A DNA stretch of 64,000 nucleotides from Hymenobacter sp. GOD-10R (GTDB lineage Bacteria; Bacteroidota; Bacteroidia; Cytophagales; Hymenobacteraceae): contig NZ_CP141184.1 in NCBI RefSeq assembly GCF_035609205.1, positions 496,001 through 560,000 on the forward strand. The letters run 5' to 3'. Below are positions 52,015-61,166 of the stretch, one piece after another. The notes under the pieces are model-generated. The model searched no databases and had not been told where the DNA came from. It was given only the letters and a program-made list of their open reading frames with translations. Numbering within the stretch: position 1 is the stretch's first letter; each line of letters begins with the position of its first letter. The translations under genes and the position numbers were made by a program.

Positions 52015-52336
52015 AGAGTGAAGTACTAGGTTTTTACTACACAGACCGAGACTTAGCTCTATAGAGCATCAAGCCCAGATAGTTTGTTTGCAACAAACTT
52101 AAAAAGCCATGCCTAAGGATATCACTGTAGAGCCTGTTTATATAATGCAATTTATACGGTAACTATCAGTTGTAGCTCTGCTTACATAGCAGTGGTTATA
52201 GTATTTTGTTATTATACTACTACTGTAGTAGCTGGTTTTGTTCTGTGAAAAGTAAACGCAAGTTCATTATGAGATTAGGTAGGATGAATTGTGTTTATTG
52301 CATTAAATATAAAGCGGCGTAATTATAAACAGTGTT
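52015..52336. other. AT-rich intergenic sequence, left part of a low-G+C island
   Basis: About 320 bases, clearly more A+T-rich than the flanks, with no gene. AGTTTGTT (52081-52088) pairs with AACAAACT (52092-52099), followed by AAAAAG. No terminator for the convergent-facing acyltransferase gene was obvious. Confidence 0.45.
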
Positions 52337-53503
52337 TTATAGTGAATGTTGAAGTATTAGTTTGTTTTGAGGTTGCTTTAGTAAGAGTCGTTTTCTGAAC
52401 CAAACGTTTAGTGGCTTTTCGAGATAATAGTATAATAAGCTGCTTAATGCAACCACAATAGATAGTAAAGAAAAGAATAAAATGTACTTATAGTGGGGTA
52501 CATGTCGTTGCATTAAGAATTTTTCAATTCTTGGTGAAATACTCATTACGAATACAAAATGTAATAAGTACAAAGAGAAGGATATTTCCCCTAAAAAATA
52601 AATTGGTTTCGTTGAAAATAACTTGCTCAGTAGCGAATGGTCTCTGGTAAGCCCAATTAGCATGAACGGTATTAGTAGAATAAATACTGTGTTCGCTAAT
52701 AAACTAGTTGAAAATAGTAAAGCTATTTGAATCAGAGTCAACAGATAAAAGAGCGAATTGGGTACGAGTTTAAGACGGCCGCTATCCAGTAAGCTAAAGG
52801 TGGCTATTCCTAGTAAGTATGAAGCAAGACCTCGTAGTACAGGGTAATACCCTGTCGTGATAATAGAAACATAGTTCTGATTCAGAAGAAATATATTGTC
52901 AAGTAAGAATTTGTGATTTCGGTAATAAGGGTTGGTCAGGCTCTTAGTAATAAAAAGTATGATAGATATAGAGAGGATATATAAAGTAAATACCCTTGCG
53001 TATTTGCTGTTTATTTTGTTGAATAAAACGAACATAATCGGTAATAGGAAGTAGACAGCCCATTCGATAGACAAAGACCAAGCTAATGGGTTGATGTTTT
53101 TAATATCAAACAGGCTTTGGAATAATGTAAGATTAACCGCTATGGTTAAAATATCAGTATTATGTTTTGTAAATAATAACTCTGCTATAAAATAGCAAAA
53201 TGCGAGAGCAATGTAGATAGGATATACTCTGCAAAACCTTTTAATGATAAAGTTGAAATAATTTGTCTTGTCAATATTGTCATTGAATTCGTTATACGAA
53301 GTGATGCTTAGTAGGAAACCACTAAGGATAAAAAACAAATCAACGCTCCAATTGCCGTGGTTAAACAATATGGTTAAATAGTGTTTGCTTGAGGGACTTA
53401 GTATACTGTTGTTCAGTAAGAAGTAGTGCCAATGGTGGAAAACTACAAAGAGAGCTGCAAGTCCTCTAACTCCCGTTAATGATTTTATCTCTACTTTGTT
53501 CAT
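52337..53503 (-). CDS. Acyltransferase family 3 (OafA-like) membrane protein, AT-rich
   Basis: I place the start at the ATG at 53503 (MNKVEIKSLTGVRGLAALFVVFHHWHYFLLN), giving 388 residues; the 60-residue open extension upstream shows no family match. It has about ten membrane helices and the family signatures LTGVRGLAALFVVFHHW (catalytic His), NHGNWSVDLFFILSGFLLS and AWSLSIEWAVYFLLPIMFV. Such enzymes O-acylate surface sugars, for example O-antigen or exopolysaccharide. Base composition is far lower in G+C than the rest of the window (A and T-ending codons dominate), which points to recent acquisition. No transposase or repeats flank it. Confidence 0.88.
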   Translation of the reverse strand: MNKVEIKSLTGVRGLAALFVVFHHWHYFLLNNSILSPSSKHYLTILFNHGNWSVDLFFILSGFLLSITSYNEFNDNIDKTNYFNFIIKRFCRVYPIYIALAFCYFIAELLFTKHNTDILTIAVNLTLFQSLFDIKNINPLAWSLSIEWAVYFLLPIMFVLFNKINSKYARVFTLYILSISIILFITKSLTNPYYRNHKFLLDNIFLLNQNYVSIITTGYYPVLRGLASYLLGIATFSLLDSGRLKLVPNSLFYLLTLIQIALLFSTSLLANTVFILLIPFMLIGLTRDHSLLSKLFSTKPIYFLGEISFSLYLLHFVFVMSISPRIEKFLMQRHVPHYKYILFFSLLSIVVALSSLLYYYLEKPLNVWFRKRLLLKQPQNKLILQHSL

Positions 53504-54202
53504 TATCCTTTTACTAAAATTGTTTTGAACGATACAGCAGTGTATGCCTACATACAGATGAAGGAGTCCTGTCCAAGTAGTTCGCGGTAGGGCGATTGAG
53601 GTAAGGTCATAAATAGGCAGGCTGTTGACCATCCCTAGGCAAGCATCCTCCAAGGGGTAGTAGAACAAATGCCATAAGATCACGGCTGCAACTAGGCAAG
53701 TGACCTGACGCCTATAGTTTGCTGGGATAAAATTATATTAATTTTTAATAGGATATATTATATATGTAAATAATATTAAAAATTCTTTATATAAAGATGA
53801 AAGATGGGCCCGCGTCTACCATGTGGCCCTCCACTTTGATTACTTGCTATCCCACAGCCAGTACTATTGCGATAGGCTACTAAGTTGGCCGAGCGGGTTG
53901 GTACGATCTAGCTAGCATTCTTTCTTGTCTTGTGCTTATAGCCTCCCTAGGCTGTTTCTTCTATTTCGCGCTTATAATGTTTATAACCAGAAGAGAGCAA
54001 GCCCAACGCCTAGCAGCAGACCAGCGGAGCTTCCCAGCAGGGACTATAAGCAAGCACGCCCGTAGTTGCAGCCAAAAGTGCTGGGTTGTATGTCAGTTCC
54101 ATGAAAAGTATAGGCCGACTTTGGGTTCTTGGCGTATACATTCGCCTAAGTAAAGCACCCAGGTGCCCTTGTTTTCGCTCCTCAACCACTCCCAACACTT
54201 CT
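53504..54202. other. Upstream region of the acyltransferase gene, right edge of the AT-rich island
   Basis: About 700 bases with no supported gene. The A+T-rich part ends near 53800-53810, after which composition returns to normal. An 11-base inverted repeat, AATTTTTAATA (53740-53750) with TATTAAAAATT (53774-53784), lies in the A+T-rich part. Short open frames near 53930-54150 have no family features. Confidence 0.5.
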
Positions 54203-55189
54203 ATGCAGTACCGCAAACTCGGCAAAACCGGCTTCTCCATTTCCGAAATCAGCCTAGGCACCTGGCAAGTAGGCGGCAAATGGGGCGACCCGTTCAGCCA
54301 CGAAAACGCCGATCAAATCCTGAACGCCGCCGTCGACTCCGGCATCAACTTCATTGATACAGCCGACGTGTACGGCGACGGTGAAAGCGAGAAAGCCGTG
54401 GGCCGATTGGTGCGCAACCGCTCCGAGCGCATCTACGTGGCCACGAAGTGCGGGCGCCAGCTCCAGCCCCACGTGAACGAGGCGTACACGCCCGAGGCCA
54501 TGCGCAAGTTCGTGGAGGCTAGCCTGCGCAACATGCAGCTCGAAACTCTCGACTTGATTCAGCTGCACTGCCCGCCCACCGAAGTGTACTACCGCCCCGA
54601 GATCTTTGAGGTGTTCGATCGCCTCAAGGAAGAAGGCAAAATCCAGAACCTAGGCGTGAGCGTCGAGAAAGTGGAAGAAGGCCTGAAAGCGTTGGAGTTT
54701 CCAAACGTGACTACGATTCAGCTTATCTTCAATATGTTCCGGGAGCGTCCGTCGGAGCTGCTATTCAAGGAAGCTGCCCGCCGCGACGTGGGCCTGATCG
54801 TGCGGGTGCCGCTGGCTAGCGGCCTGCTAACGGGTAAGTTCTCGGCCAACACACAGTTTTCGGCCGACGACCACCGCAACTTCAACCGTAACGGCGAAGC
54901 CTTCGACAAAGGCGAAACCTTCTCGGGCGTCGATTACAACACGGGCCTAGAAGCCGTGGAAGAGCTCAAGCGCGTATTTCCCGACCAACCCAACCTAGCT
55001 CCCCTAGCCTTACGTTGGGTGCTAATGTTCAATGAAGTAAGCTGCGTAATTCCGGGGGCTTCTAAACCCGAGCAGCTGACCTCCAACTTACACGCCGCCG
55101 AACTGCCGCCGCTATCGGCCGAGCAGATGCAGCGCGTGAAAGAGATTTACGACCAGAAAATCCGGCCGCAGGTACACCAGATTTGGTAA
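54203..55189 (+). CDS. Aldo/keto reductase
   Basis: Start at the ATG at 54203 (MQYRKLGKTGFSISEISLGTWQVGG), 328 residues, a typical length; an open frame upstream to 54086 is not family-like. The AKR tetrad is visible: Asp and Tyr in FIDTADVYGDGESE, Lys in YVATKCGRQ, and His in LDLIQLHCPP. The NADPH end is SCVIPGASKPEQLTSNL. The substrate is not predictable; some relatives act on rhamnose-derived or galacturonate-derived sugars, but nothing here shows that. It has a hairpin terminator 26 bases after the stop. Confidence 0.92.
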   Translation: MQYRKLGKTGFSISEISLGTWQVGGKWGDPFSHENADQILNAAVDSGINFIDTADVYGDGESEKAVGRLVRNRSERIYVATKCGRQLQPHVNEAYTPEAMRKFVEASLRNMQLETLDLIQLHCPPTEVYYRPEIFEVFDRLKEEGKIQNLGVSVEKVEEGLKALEFPNVTTIQLIFNMFRERPSELLFKEAARRDVGLIVRVPLASGLLTGKFSANTQFSADDHRNFNRNGEAFDKGETFSGVDYNTGLEAVEELKRVFPDQPNLAPLALRWVLMFNEVSCVIPGASKPEQLTSNLHAAELPPLSAEQMQRVKEIYDQKIRPQVHQIW

Positions 55190-55214
55190 TACCTAGCTGC
55201 ACAAAGCTGCTTTT

Positions 55215-55264
55215 AACACAAATCCGCCCGACTGCGCTTGCAAGCAGCCGGGCGGATTTGTGTT
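55215..55264 (+). terminator. Hairpin terminator after the aldo/keto reductase
   Basis: AACACAAATCCGCCCG (55215-55230) pairs exactly with CGGGCGGATTTGTGTT (55249-55264); the loop contains a further palindrome GCTTGCAAGC. It is followed by GTGTT rather than a long T-run, so termination strength is moderate. Confidence 0.7.
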
Positions 55265-55600
55265 GTGTTACGCCTACTGTCAACTCACGCACAACTTCAG
55301 CAGCATGTGCCACAGTTGCGCAGATTTTCTGCGTGGAACGATAAAAGCCTTGAACGTACGGCGCCAACCAGCAACCCAGACAAGTTCCCACTCCCGTCGG
55401 GTTGCTGTTGGTATAACAAGACGCTCACCTGCGTGTGCCGTGGTGGCCTCTTCTCCCCTAAAGAAGGGTCCACAGCACACAGATTATCTCGGTTGGCGCC
55501 GCACGTTTTTAAGGATCAGATGGATATGAGATGGTGTCAATCTGATTTAAGGCGATAGAAAAAAGCTAGGTAGAAGAAATAGAAAGCTCATTGCAAAAAG
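55265..55600. other. Intergenic region, no gene recognised
   Basis: About 335 bases between the convergent aldo/keto reductase and haloperoxidase-like genes. Overlapping short frames exist on both strands but none has family features or a believable ribosome site. No structured element other than the terminator before it was seen. Confidence 0.4.
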
Positions 55601-56977
55601 CTAGTGTGTGAGGGGTTGCCCCATGTGCGTGTGCTGCGCCACCAGCCGCGGGGAATGCTGTGCATCTTGCAGGCGCTGCACCACCAACTGCCCCACCTTG
55701 CGGCCTTGGAACTGCCCTTGGCGCACAGCATCCGGAAAGTGAATGCCGCCGTAGAGGCGCGACACGGCGGCCTCGGCTGCGGCTTGTTGGAAGGAAGCGA
55801 AGTGCCTAGGTTTCAGCCCAAACGCTTTCTCCGTATCGTCGGTGTAGGCGAAACTGGGGCCGAAGTAGGAACCGAGCACCTCAGCCGCCGCCGTCGAAAT
55901 GACCGAGTGCCCGCTCAGGTATTCCGGGAAAGGAGGCGTTTGCAGCATAGGCTTCCACTGCGGGTCGAGGTAGCGACGAATGGCCGTTTCGGGGCGAATT
56001 CGGTTGCTGCGGTATTTCTCTTTCCAGCAGCAGATAAAGGCATCCGTGAGGGTGAGGGCCAGCACGGCGTGTACTTGCATGGTGCGGCCAAAGGAAGCTC
56101 GGCTCTGCCGGCAGGCAATACCAGCAATCTTCATCCAGTGCGCCCCCGGCGACATCTTCTTGAGCCCAACCTGCAAGTGCCCTTGATCCTGCATCGCAAA
56201 CGGGTTGCAGTCCCAGAAGCTAGCTATTTGCCGTTGCTCCACGGTGAGCGTGTTGCCCACTTGCCGCACGCTGTCCATCAGTTGGTAGAAACCAGAGCCT
56301 TTCGCCGAAGCAAAAGCTAGGGGTGGCGCTGGCGCAAACTGCCCCGCCGAATCCAGGAAAAAGGGCCGAATGGTGCTGAAGTAGGGCTCCACGGCCGTGA
56401 AGTAACCGGGCGGGGTCGGGTACCAGTACCCTTCACCCTCGGTGGGCGTGTAGCGCGGCCGGTCGCTGATGCGGTAGTAGCCATCTTGCTTGGCGTACAC
56501 CAGTACCGCTTGCGCAGCTTGTTGGGCTACTTGCTGGGACGCCGCGAGCACCTCCGCCGGCATGCCCCGGTGGCGGCACTCGTCCAGTAACTTTTGCTCG
56601 CGAGCCTTCAACTCACTGCCGGAGGGTTGGAGCTTGCCAGCTGTTTGAAGCATGGCGAGCAGGGCGGCTAGCTGAGGCGAATATCCTGTGGGTGCCAGCC
56701 TAGGTACCGCGAGCGGCACGTGGAGTCGGCTCGCCAGGGCAGGACAAGTGGAGTCGCTTCGTGCCAGCACCTCATTGCCGGCCAGCAGGGCGTAGGCAAA
56801 AAACCGAGCGGCCAGGGGCGGGTTGGTTACGTCGTGCATCATCAGCTCGTTCATCTCATCCACGACCTGACTAATTTGGTCAGCCGTGGGCGTGTAATCC
56901 GCGGGCACCATGCGCTGGCAAGATTGCCCGCCTACGCTAGCCATTAGCAGAAACAAGACGAAGAGAAAACGGCTCAT
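55601..56977 (-). CDS. Vanadium-dependent haloperoxidase / PAP2-family protein
   Basis: Start placed at the ATG at 56977 (MSRFLFVLFLLMASVGGQSCQRM), a lipoprotein-type signal ending in Cys19, giving 458 residues; an ATG 14 codons earlier is open. The vanadate/phosphate-binding residues of the family appear: Lys and Arg in KYRSNRIRPETAIR, the PFPEYLSGHSVISTAAAEVL loop with His, and SRLYGGIHFPDAV with the final Arg and His. Members are either haloperoxidases or acid phosphatases, and sequence alone does not separate these. It lies 50 bases downstream of the glycosidase-like gene, probably in one transcript with it. Confidence 0.85.
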   Translation of the reverse strand: MSRFLFVLFLLMASVGGQSCQRMVPADYTPTADQISQVVDEMNELMMHDVTNPPLAARFFAYALLAGNEVLARSDSTCPALASRLHVPLAVPRLAPTGYSPQLAALLAMLQTAGKLQPSGSELKAREQKLLDECRHRGMPAEVLAASQQVAQQAAQAVLVYAKQDGYYRISDRPRYTPTEGEGYWYPTPPGYFTAVEPYFSTIRPFFLDSAGQFAPAPPLAFASAKGSGFYQLMDSVRQVGNTLTVEQRQIASFWDCNPFAMQDQGHLQVGLKKMSPGAHWMKIAGIACRQSRASFGRTMQVHAVLALTLTDAFICCWKEKYRSNRIRPETAIRRYLDPQWKPMLQTPPFPEYLSGHSVISTAAAEVLGSYFGPSFAYTDDTEKAFGLKPRHFASFQQAAAEAAVSRLYGGIHFPDAVRQGQFQGRKVGQLVVQRLQDAQHSPRLVAQHTHMGQPLTH

Positions 56978-57027
56978 GAACAACCGGTTGGTGTAGCTTG
57001 TGGAACTCAGAAAAGACAAAACCTAGG

Positions 57028-58752
57028 TTACTGGACCTTGCGGGCCTTCGCCGCCTGAATATCCTGGGTGACTTGCTCTCGATACTTGTCGAAGGTGTCG
57101 TTGGCAAAGGTGATAGTCGGGATGGGGCGCTGGCTGGCCGACACCGGCCGGGGCTTGCTGAAGCCGTACTCGTGCACCCCAGTGCTGCCCGAACCGGGGG
57201 CCGGGGTGCTGAGGTGGTTGTAGCTATCCACGTAGGTGTAGAAGCCAGCCGGATACATCGAGTAGCGCGGCACTTGCGTCAGCGGGAACACACTCATCAG
57301 AGCGTCGTAGTGCATTTCGGCGATGGGCAGCACGCCAGGGTGGCGCCGAGCTAGGTCCGTTACCAACTGCTGGGTGCCCACGTACATATCGGCTTTGGGG
57401 TTGTTTTCCCAGAGCCCGGCAATGTCCATGAAGTACGAATCGACGTGGTAATCCTTGATAACCTTGTCGATCCGGTCGCGCAGGTAGTTGCGCCACGAGG
57501 CCACGCCCACGTTCATCACCGGCATCCAGCCGTCGCCGTGCCGGTCGTTGTCCCAATCTACCCAGTTCAGGTCCCAGTTGTCGCCGTCGGTGTGCTGGGT
57601 GATGGCATCAGCAAACTTCTTGAACACCGGCAGCTCGCGGTTGGCCGAGTTGGTGCCGAACATAGCCGAAAAGTGAAAACCTAGCTTATGGCCCTCGTCG
57701 ATAAGCTGCCGAAAACCTTTATCGCCGCCCATGCGCGGGTCGGTTTGGTAGAGCGGGTAGTTCCAATAGTAGCGCCCATCCCAACCGGGCAGAAACACCA
57801 GCACGTTTTTCGGATCAATCTGGGTGGCTATCCAGCGCAGAATGGTGAGCTGCTTGGCGTAGTCGTTGAAGATGAAGCCCGTCCAGTGGGCGCCGTGCAG
57901 GGCGACTACCAGCTTGGTGTCGCGCAACCAGGCGGGCACGTCGGGGCGGGTCGTGTAGGCCGGAATGTGGTAGGCCTGGGCAACGTGGGCAAAGAACGGC
58001 TTGGCAATGGCCTCGTAAGTCGGGGCCGCCCCGATGCGCCATAAGCAGCTCTGTACCCGCTTGCGTTTGTCCCAGCCGGCTTGCTCATAAATCAGCTCGG
58101 CGCGGTAGCTGTCGGGGCCTGGTTGGAGGTAAAACCTAGCTGGGCGCACCTCCGTCTGCCGGGCCGAAAGCTCGAAAAACCCACCTTGGGGCTTCTTAAT
58201 GACAATCAGCGGCGTAGAAAGCTGGCCAAATAGCTGCGGGTATTCAAACGTGTTTTCATCGTCGTGCGGGTCCATGAAGTTGCTGCCCGCTAACGACAGC
58301 TCGCCCCGCGGGATGCCCCGCACCACGGTGCTGATGGACTTGATCGGCTGGTTCATTTGGGCCGACACGCGCCACTCCACGCTACCATCGGGGTTGCGTT
58401 GCAGCTCTGCCGTGAGTTCGCCGGCGGCTTTTTCCTGCCCGCCGGCCCAGGTAAAGCCTTGGCACAAGTAGCGCAGCCGGTCGCCGGAGCGCTCCAGCCG
58501 CGTGCGGGCCGGGTCAATGGCGTAGGCATTCTCGAACGTCTGCACCCGGAAGCTGAACTGAAAGCCCGCAAACTCCGCTGAGGGCTCCGGCCATGCGAAG
58601 CTGAACTTCATTTCACCCTTGCCCTTGGATGGCGTATACACCCCATCAAGGGAAGTGAGGGGCAGCAGTTCGTTTTGAGCCCTAGCCGGCTCCACAAACA
58701 ACCCCAACCACCCTAGGGTAGCCAACAAAAACAAGTGCGCCCGACGTTGCAT
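57028..58752 (-). CDS. Unassigned secreted glycosidase-like protein
   Basis: A 574-residue protein with a signal peptide (LFLLATLGWLGLFVEPARAQ). I do not recognise a numbered glycoside hydrolase family; it resembles the DUF6259-type group. An N-terminal beta-sandwich (about 1-260) includes FSFRVQTFENAYAIDPARTRLER and ends AGWDKRKRVQSCLWRIGAAP. A likely TIM barrel follows: LRDTKLVVALHGAHWTGFIFND, VLVFLPGWDGRYYWNYPLY, KLGFHFSAMFGTNSANREL, VDSYFMDIAGLWENNPKADMYVGTQQLV and VLPIAEMHYDALMSVFPL. The Asp in YFMDIAG and the Glu in PIAEMHYD are candidate catalytic residues. Its setting beside GH51 suggests action on plant polysaccharide, but the substrate is unknown. Confidence 0.65.
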   Translation of the reverse strand: MQRRAHLFLLATLGWLGLFVEPARAQNELLPLTSLDGVYTPSKGKGEMKFSFAWPEPSAEFAGFQFSFRVQTFENAYAIDPARTRLERSGDRLRYLCQGFTWAGGQEKAAGELTAELQRNPDGSVEWRVSAQMNQPIKSISTVVRGIPRGELSLAGSNFMDPHDDENTFEYPQLFGQLSTPLIVIKKPQGGFFELSARQTEVRPARFYLQPGPDSYRAELIYEQAGWDKRKRVQSCLWRIGAAPTYEAIAKPFFAHVAQAYHIPAYTTRPDVPAWLRDTKLVVALHGAHWTGFIFNDYAKQLTILRWIATQIDPKNVLVFLPGWDGRYYWNYPLYQTDPRMGGDKGFRQLIDEGHKLGFHFSAMFGTNSANRELPVFKKFADAITQHTDGDNWDLNWVDWDNDRHGDGWMPVMNVGVASWRNYLRDRIDKVIKDYHVDSYFMDIAGLWENNPKADMYVGTQQLVTDLARRHPGVLPIAEMHYDALMSVFPLTQVPRYSMYPAGFYTYVDSYNHLSTPAPGSGSTGVHEYGFSKPRPVSASQRPIPTITFANDTFDKYREQVTQDIQAAKARKVQ

Positions 58753-58803
58753 ACTATTTGGTAAAAGCCTGATTGTCTAAATGAAAGATCGATAACATCT
58801 GGC

Positions 58804-58993
58804 GGTCATCCCGAGCTGGTTGAAGCACCTCTCGCTTCGCCTGCCGAGTGTAGAGACACATACTTGTGTCTCCTCGCGTTGCTAGTGTTGTTTGCCTATG
58901 TTGCGCCAGGCCGGTCGTTCAACGAGGAGACGCAAGTATGCGTCTCTACACTCGACAGGCGAAGCGAGAGATGCTTCGACCAGCGCGACAGGA
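58804..58993. repeat. Long inverted repeat with nested hairpins (copy F)
   Basis: The left arm, about 58804-58881, pairs with 58919-58993 with few mismatches; it starts GTCATCCCGAGC and passes through CTCTCGCTTCGCCTG and GAGTGTAGAGAC. Nested inside each arm is GAGACACA-TACT-TGTGTCTC (and GAGACGCA-AGTATGCGTCTC on the right). This is the largest element of the set and fills most of the gap between the GH51 and glycosidase-like genes. Confidence 0.88.
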
Positions 58994-59031
58994 CCTTCTT
59001 TCTTGCTGATGCTAGCTCAGGCAAGTCGGAA

Positions 59032-61062
59032 CTAGCGGCCCGCGGAGCCACTGCTGTTCGTGTTGCCCCGCGACACGTCCTTACGCGGCTTGGCGTCGCT
59101 GCCTTTCACCCGAATGACCGTGAGCGAATAGGGCGCAGTGGTATAGGCGAAAGTGCCGCTAGCTTTGAACGGAGCTGTTTTAGGCACTACCGTTTGGGGG
59201 CTAGCGAAAGTGTTTTTGGCATCGCGTGGGCCGGAAAGCGTGATGAGTTCGGCCGTGGGGCGCAGGCGCTTGAAGCGCGACAAATCTACGCGCACGGGCT
59301 GGGCGGTAGCGCCGGAATTCACCAGCTTCAGAATCACATCGCCGCTGCTGGCATCGCGCACGCAGGAGCTGACTACGGCTGAGTCGCTGGCCGTGAGTAT
59401 GCCGCCGAAGTACTCGCTGCCCTGGTTGCGCGAGAACAGCTGCTGCACGTAGTAGTTCACGGTGGGGCACACGGTAGAGTTATTGAAGTAAATCAGGTCG
59501 GGGTTCCACTGGGTGTGACCCTCCTTGGCCAGCAGCGGGGCGTAGGAAGCTAGGCGCACCACGTCACCGTTGCGCTCCAACGAGGTCATGTAGGCGGCTT
59601 CCGACAAGGCGTTGAACAGGGTGTTGCCCCGCGAGGCGTATTCGCCTAGGTACACGGTAGACTTTTTGCGGTCGTAGCTGTCGTAGCGGCGGTTGTTTTT
59701 CAGAAACCACTCCGGGCTCTCGTAATAATGCTCATCCACCATGGGTACAGCTAGCTGGTTGGCGAAGGTCCAACCCTGGTCGAAGTCCTCACCGCGAGGG
59801 GCTGGCCCGACGGTGCCAATCACCGTGATTTCGGGGTGTTTCTGCTTAACGGCATCATAGATAACCTTGAACCGCTCGCGGAACTCTGGGGTCTGCTTGT
59901 CTTCGTTGCCGACGCCTACATACTCTAAATGAAACGGCTCCGGGTGGCCCGCTGCGGCCCGCTTAGCACCCCAGGTAGAGGTGGCCGGGCCGTTGGCGTA
60001 CTCAATCAAATCCAGTACTTCCTGCACGTACTCGGGCATCTCGGCCGTGGCGATACTCTGTTGACCCGTGCCGCCAATACGCCACGTGCCGCCCGAATTT
60101 TGGCACGAAACGGCCGCTGGTACCACCGGAAGTGGTTTAGCCCCAATGTCTTCGCAGAACTGGAAGTATTCGAAGTACCCTAGGCCGGCCGTCTGGTGGT
60201 AGTTCCAGATGTTGCGCTGCGCCACGCGCTGCTCTAGCGGGCCGATGGTGTTTTTCCAGCGGTACATGTTCTCCAGACCGTCGCCGTGGGCTAGGCAGCC
60301 GCCGGGAAAGCGCACAAACTTGGGCTGCAAGTCGGCTATCGCCTGGGCTAGGTCGGCACGCATCCCGTTAGAGCGGTTCTTAAAGGTCTTTTGAGGAAAC
60401 AGAGAAATCAAATCGAGGTCGACGGTGCCTTTGCCGGTGGCCAGCACCACCAAGCTGCTGGCAGCATCCGTGCCCGTGGGGGTGAGGGTCACGCGGTAGG
60501 GCTGCCAAGTGGCAGCTTGCACCGGTAGCGATGCTGTCGCCAGCACGCCGCCTTCCTTGTCGCGCAACTGAACAAGCAGCGGAACGCTCTTGCCAGCCTT
60601 CACGCGAGCCTGCACCGAGAAGTTATACTGGTCGCCAGCCTTCACCGGAATGCCATCGAAGCCGCTGTTTTTCAAGCCAAGCCCTTTCTGCATCTCATTC
60701 TCCACGTGCAAGGTCACGTAGTGCGGGTTACTGGGGTTGACGGGCGCCGCCGTTTCCACTGACATGGTGCCGAAGGAGTAGCCTTCCCGCAGAAACTCCC
60801 AGGCCGTGAGGGAATGCCAGGCGGCGTTGTCGTTGGGGGTGTATTCAAAGGAGCGGTTTTGTACCAGCTCGGCATAAAGGCCACCGTCGGCGGCGTAGTT
60901 GATATCCTCGAAGAAGATGCCGAACAGATCCTGGCTGATAGGTTTGCCAGCGGCTAGGTCGGGCTGCGCTTTTTTTGGGGCTTTCTGCGCTTGGCCACGG
61001 CTAGGCAACAGGGAGGCTAGGCCTAAGCACGTCAGCAGCAGGGAAGAGTAGGGAATTTTCAT
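59032..61062 (-). CDS. Alpha-L-arabinofuranosidase, GH51 family
   Basis: A 676-residue secreted enzyme that trims arabinose from arabinan or arabinoxylan side chains. A signal peptide is present (LLLTCLGLASLLPSRGQAQ). The start ISQDLFGIFFEDINYAADGGLYAELVQNRSFEY is the family signature, followed by an inserted carbohydrate-binding-like region (residues about 90-215), the acid/base Glu in LEYVGVGNEDKQTPEF and the likely nucleophile in TVYLGEYASRGNTLF; VDEHYYESPEWFLKN lies between. The C-terminal beta-sandwich ends TAPYSLTVIRV. It fits arabinan branches of RG-I and the nearby pectin locus. It is upstream of the glycosidase-like gene in the same direction. Confidence 0.93.
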   Translation of the reverse strand: MKIPYSSLLLTCLGLASLLPSRGQAQKAPKKAQPDLAAGKPISQDLFGIFFEDINYAADGGLYAELVQNRSFEYTPNDNAAWHSLTAWEFLREGYSFGTMSVETAAPVNPSNPHYVTLHVENEMQKGLGLKNSGFDGIPVKAGDQYNFSVQARVKAGKSVPLLVQLRDKEGGVLATASLPVQAATWQPYRVTLTPTGTDAASSLVVLATGKGTVDLDLISLFPQKTFKNRSNGMRADLAQAIADLQPKFVRFPGGCLAHGDGLENMYRWKNTIGPLEQRVAQRNIWNYHQTAGLGYFEYFQFCEDIGAKPLPVVPAAVSCQNSGGTWRIGGTGQQSIATAEMPEYVQEVLDLIEYANGPATSTWGAKRAAAGHPEPFHLEYVGVGNEDKQTPEFRERFKVIYDAVKQKHPEITVIGTVGPAPRGEDFDQGWTFANQLAVPMVDEHYYESPEWFLKNNRRYDSYDRKKSTVYLGEYASRGNTLFNALSEAAYMTSLERNGDVVRLASYAPLLAKEGHTQWNPDLIYFNNSTVCPTVNYYVQQLFSRNQGSEYFGGILTASDSAVVSSCVRDASSGDVILKLVNSGATAQPVRVDLSRFKRLRPTAELITLSGPRDAKNTFASPQTVVPKTAPFKASGTFAYTTAPYSLTVIRVKGSDAKPRKDVSRGNTNSSGSAGR

Positions 61063-61166
61063 GGGTGAGATGCTAGTGGGAAACGAATGGAGCTTTATAG
61101 CTAAGTGCTGGGGTTAGGCTCGCAGCGGAGTTATGGGGCATTTTAGCAGGAGCTAAGTACGAAAGG

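Noticed and set aside
1350..58993. Possibility that the recurring inverted repeats form a CRISPR array
   Set aside because: The copies are kilobases apart, each is a single long palindrome, and there are no regularly spaced repeats or cas genes.
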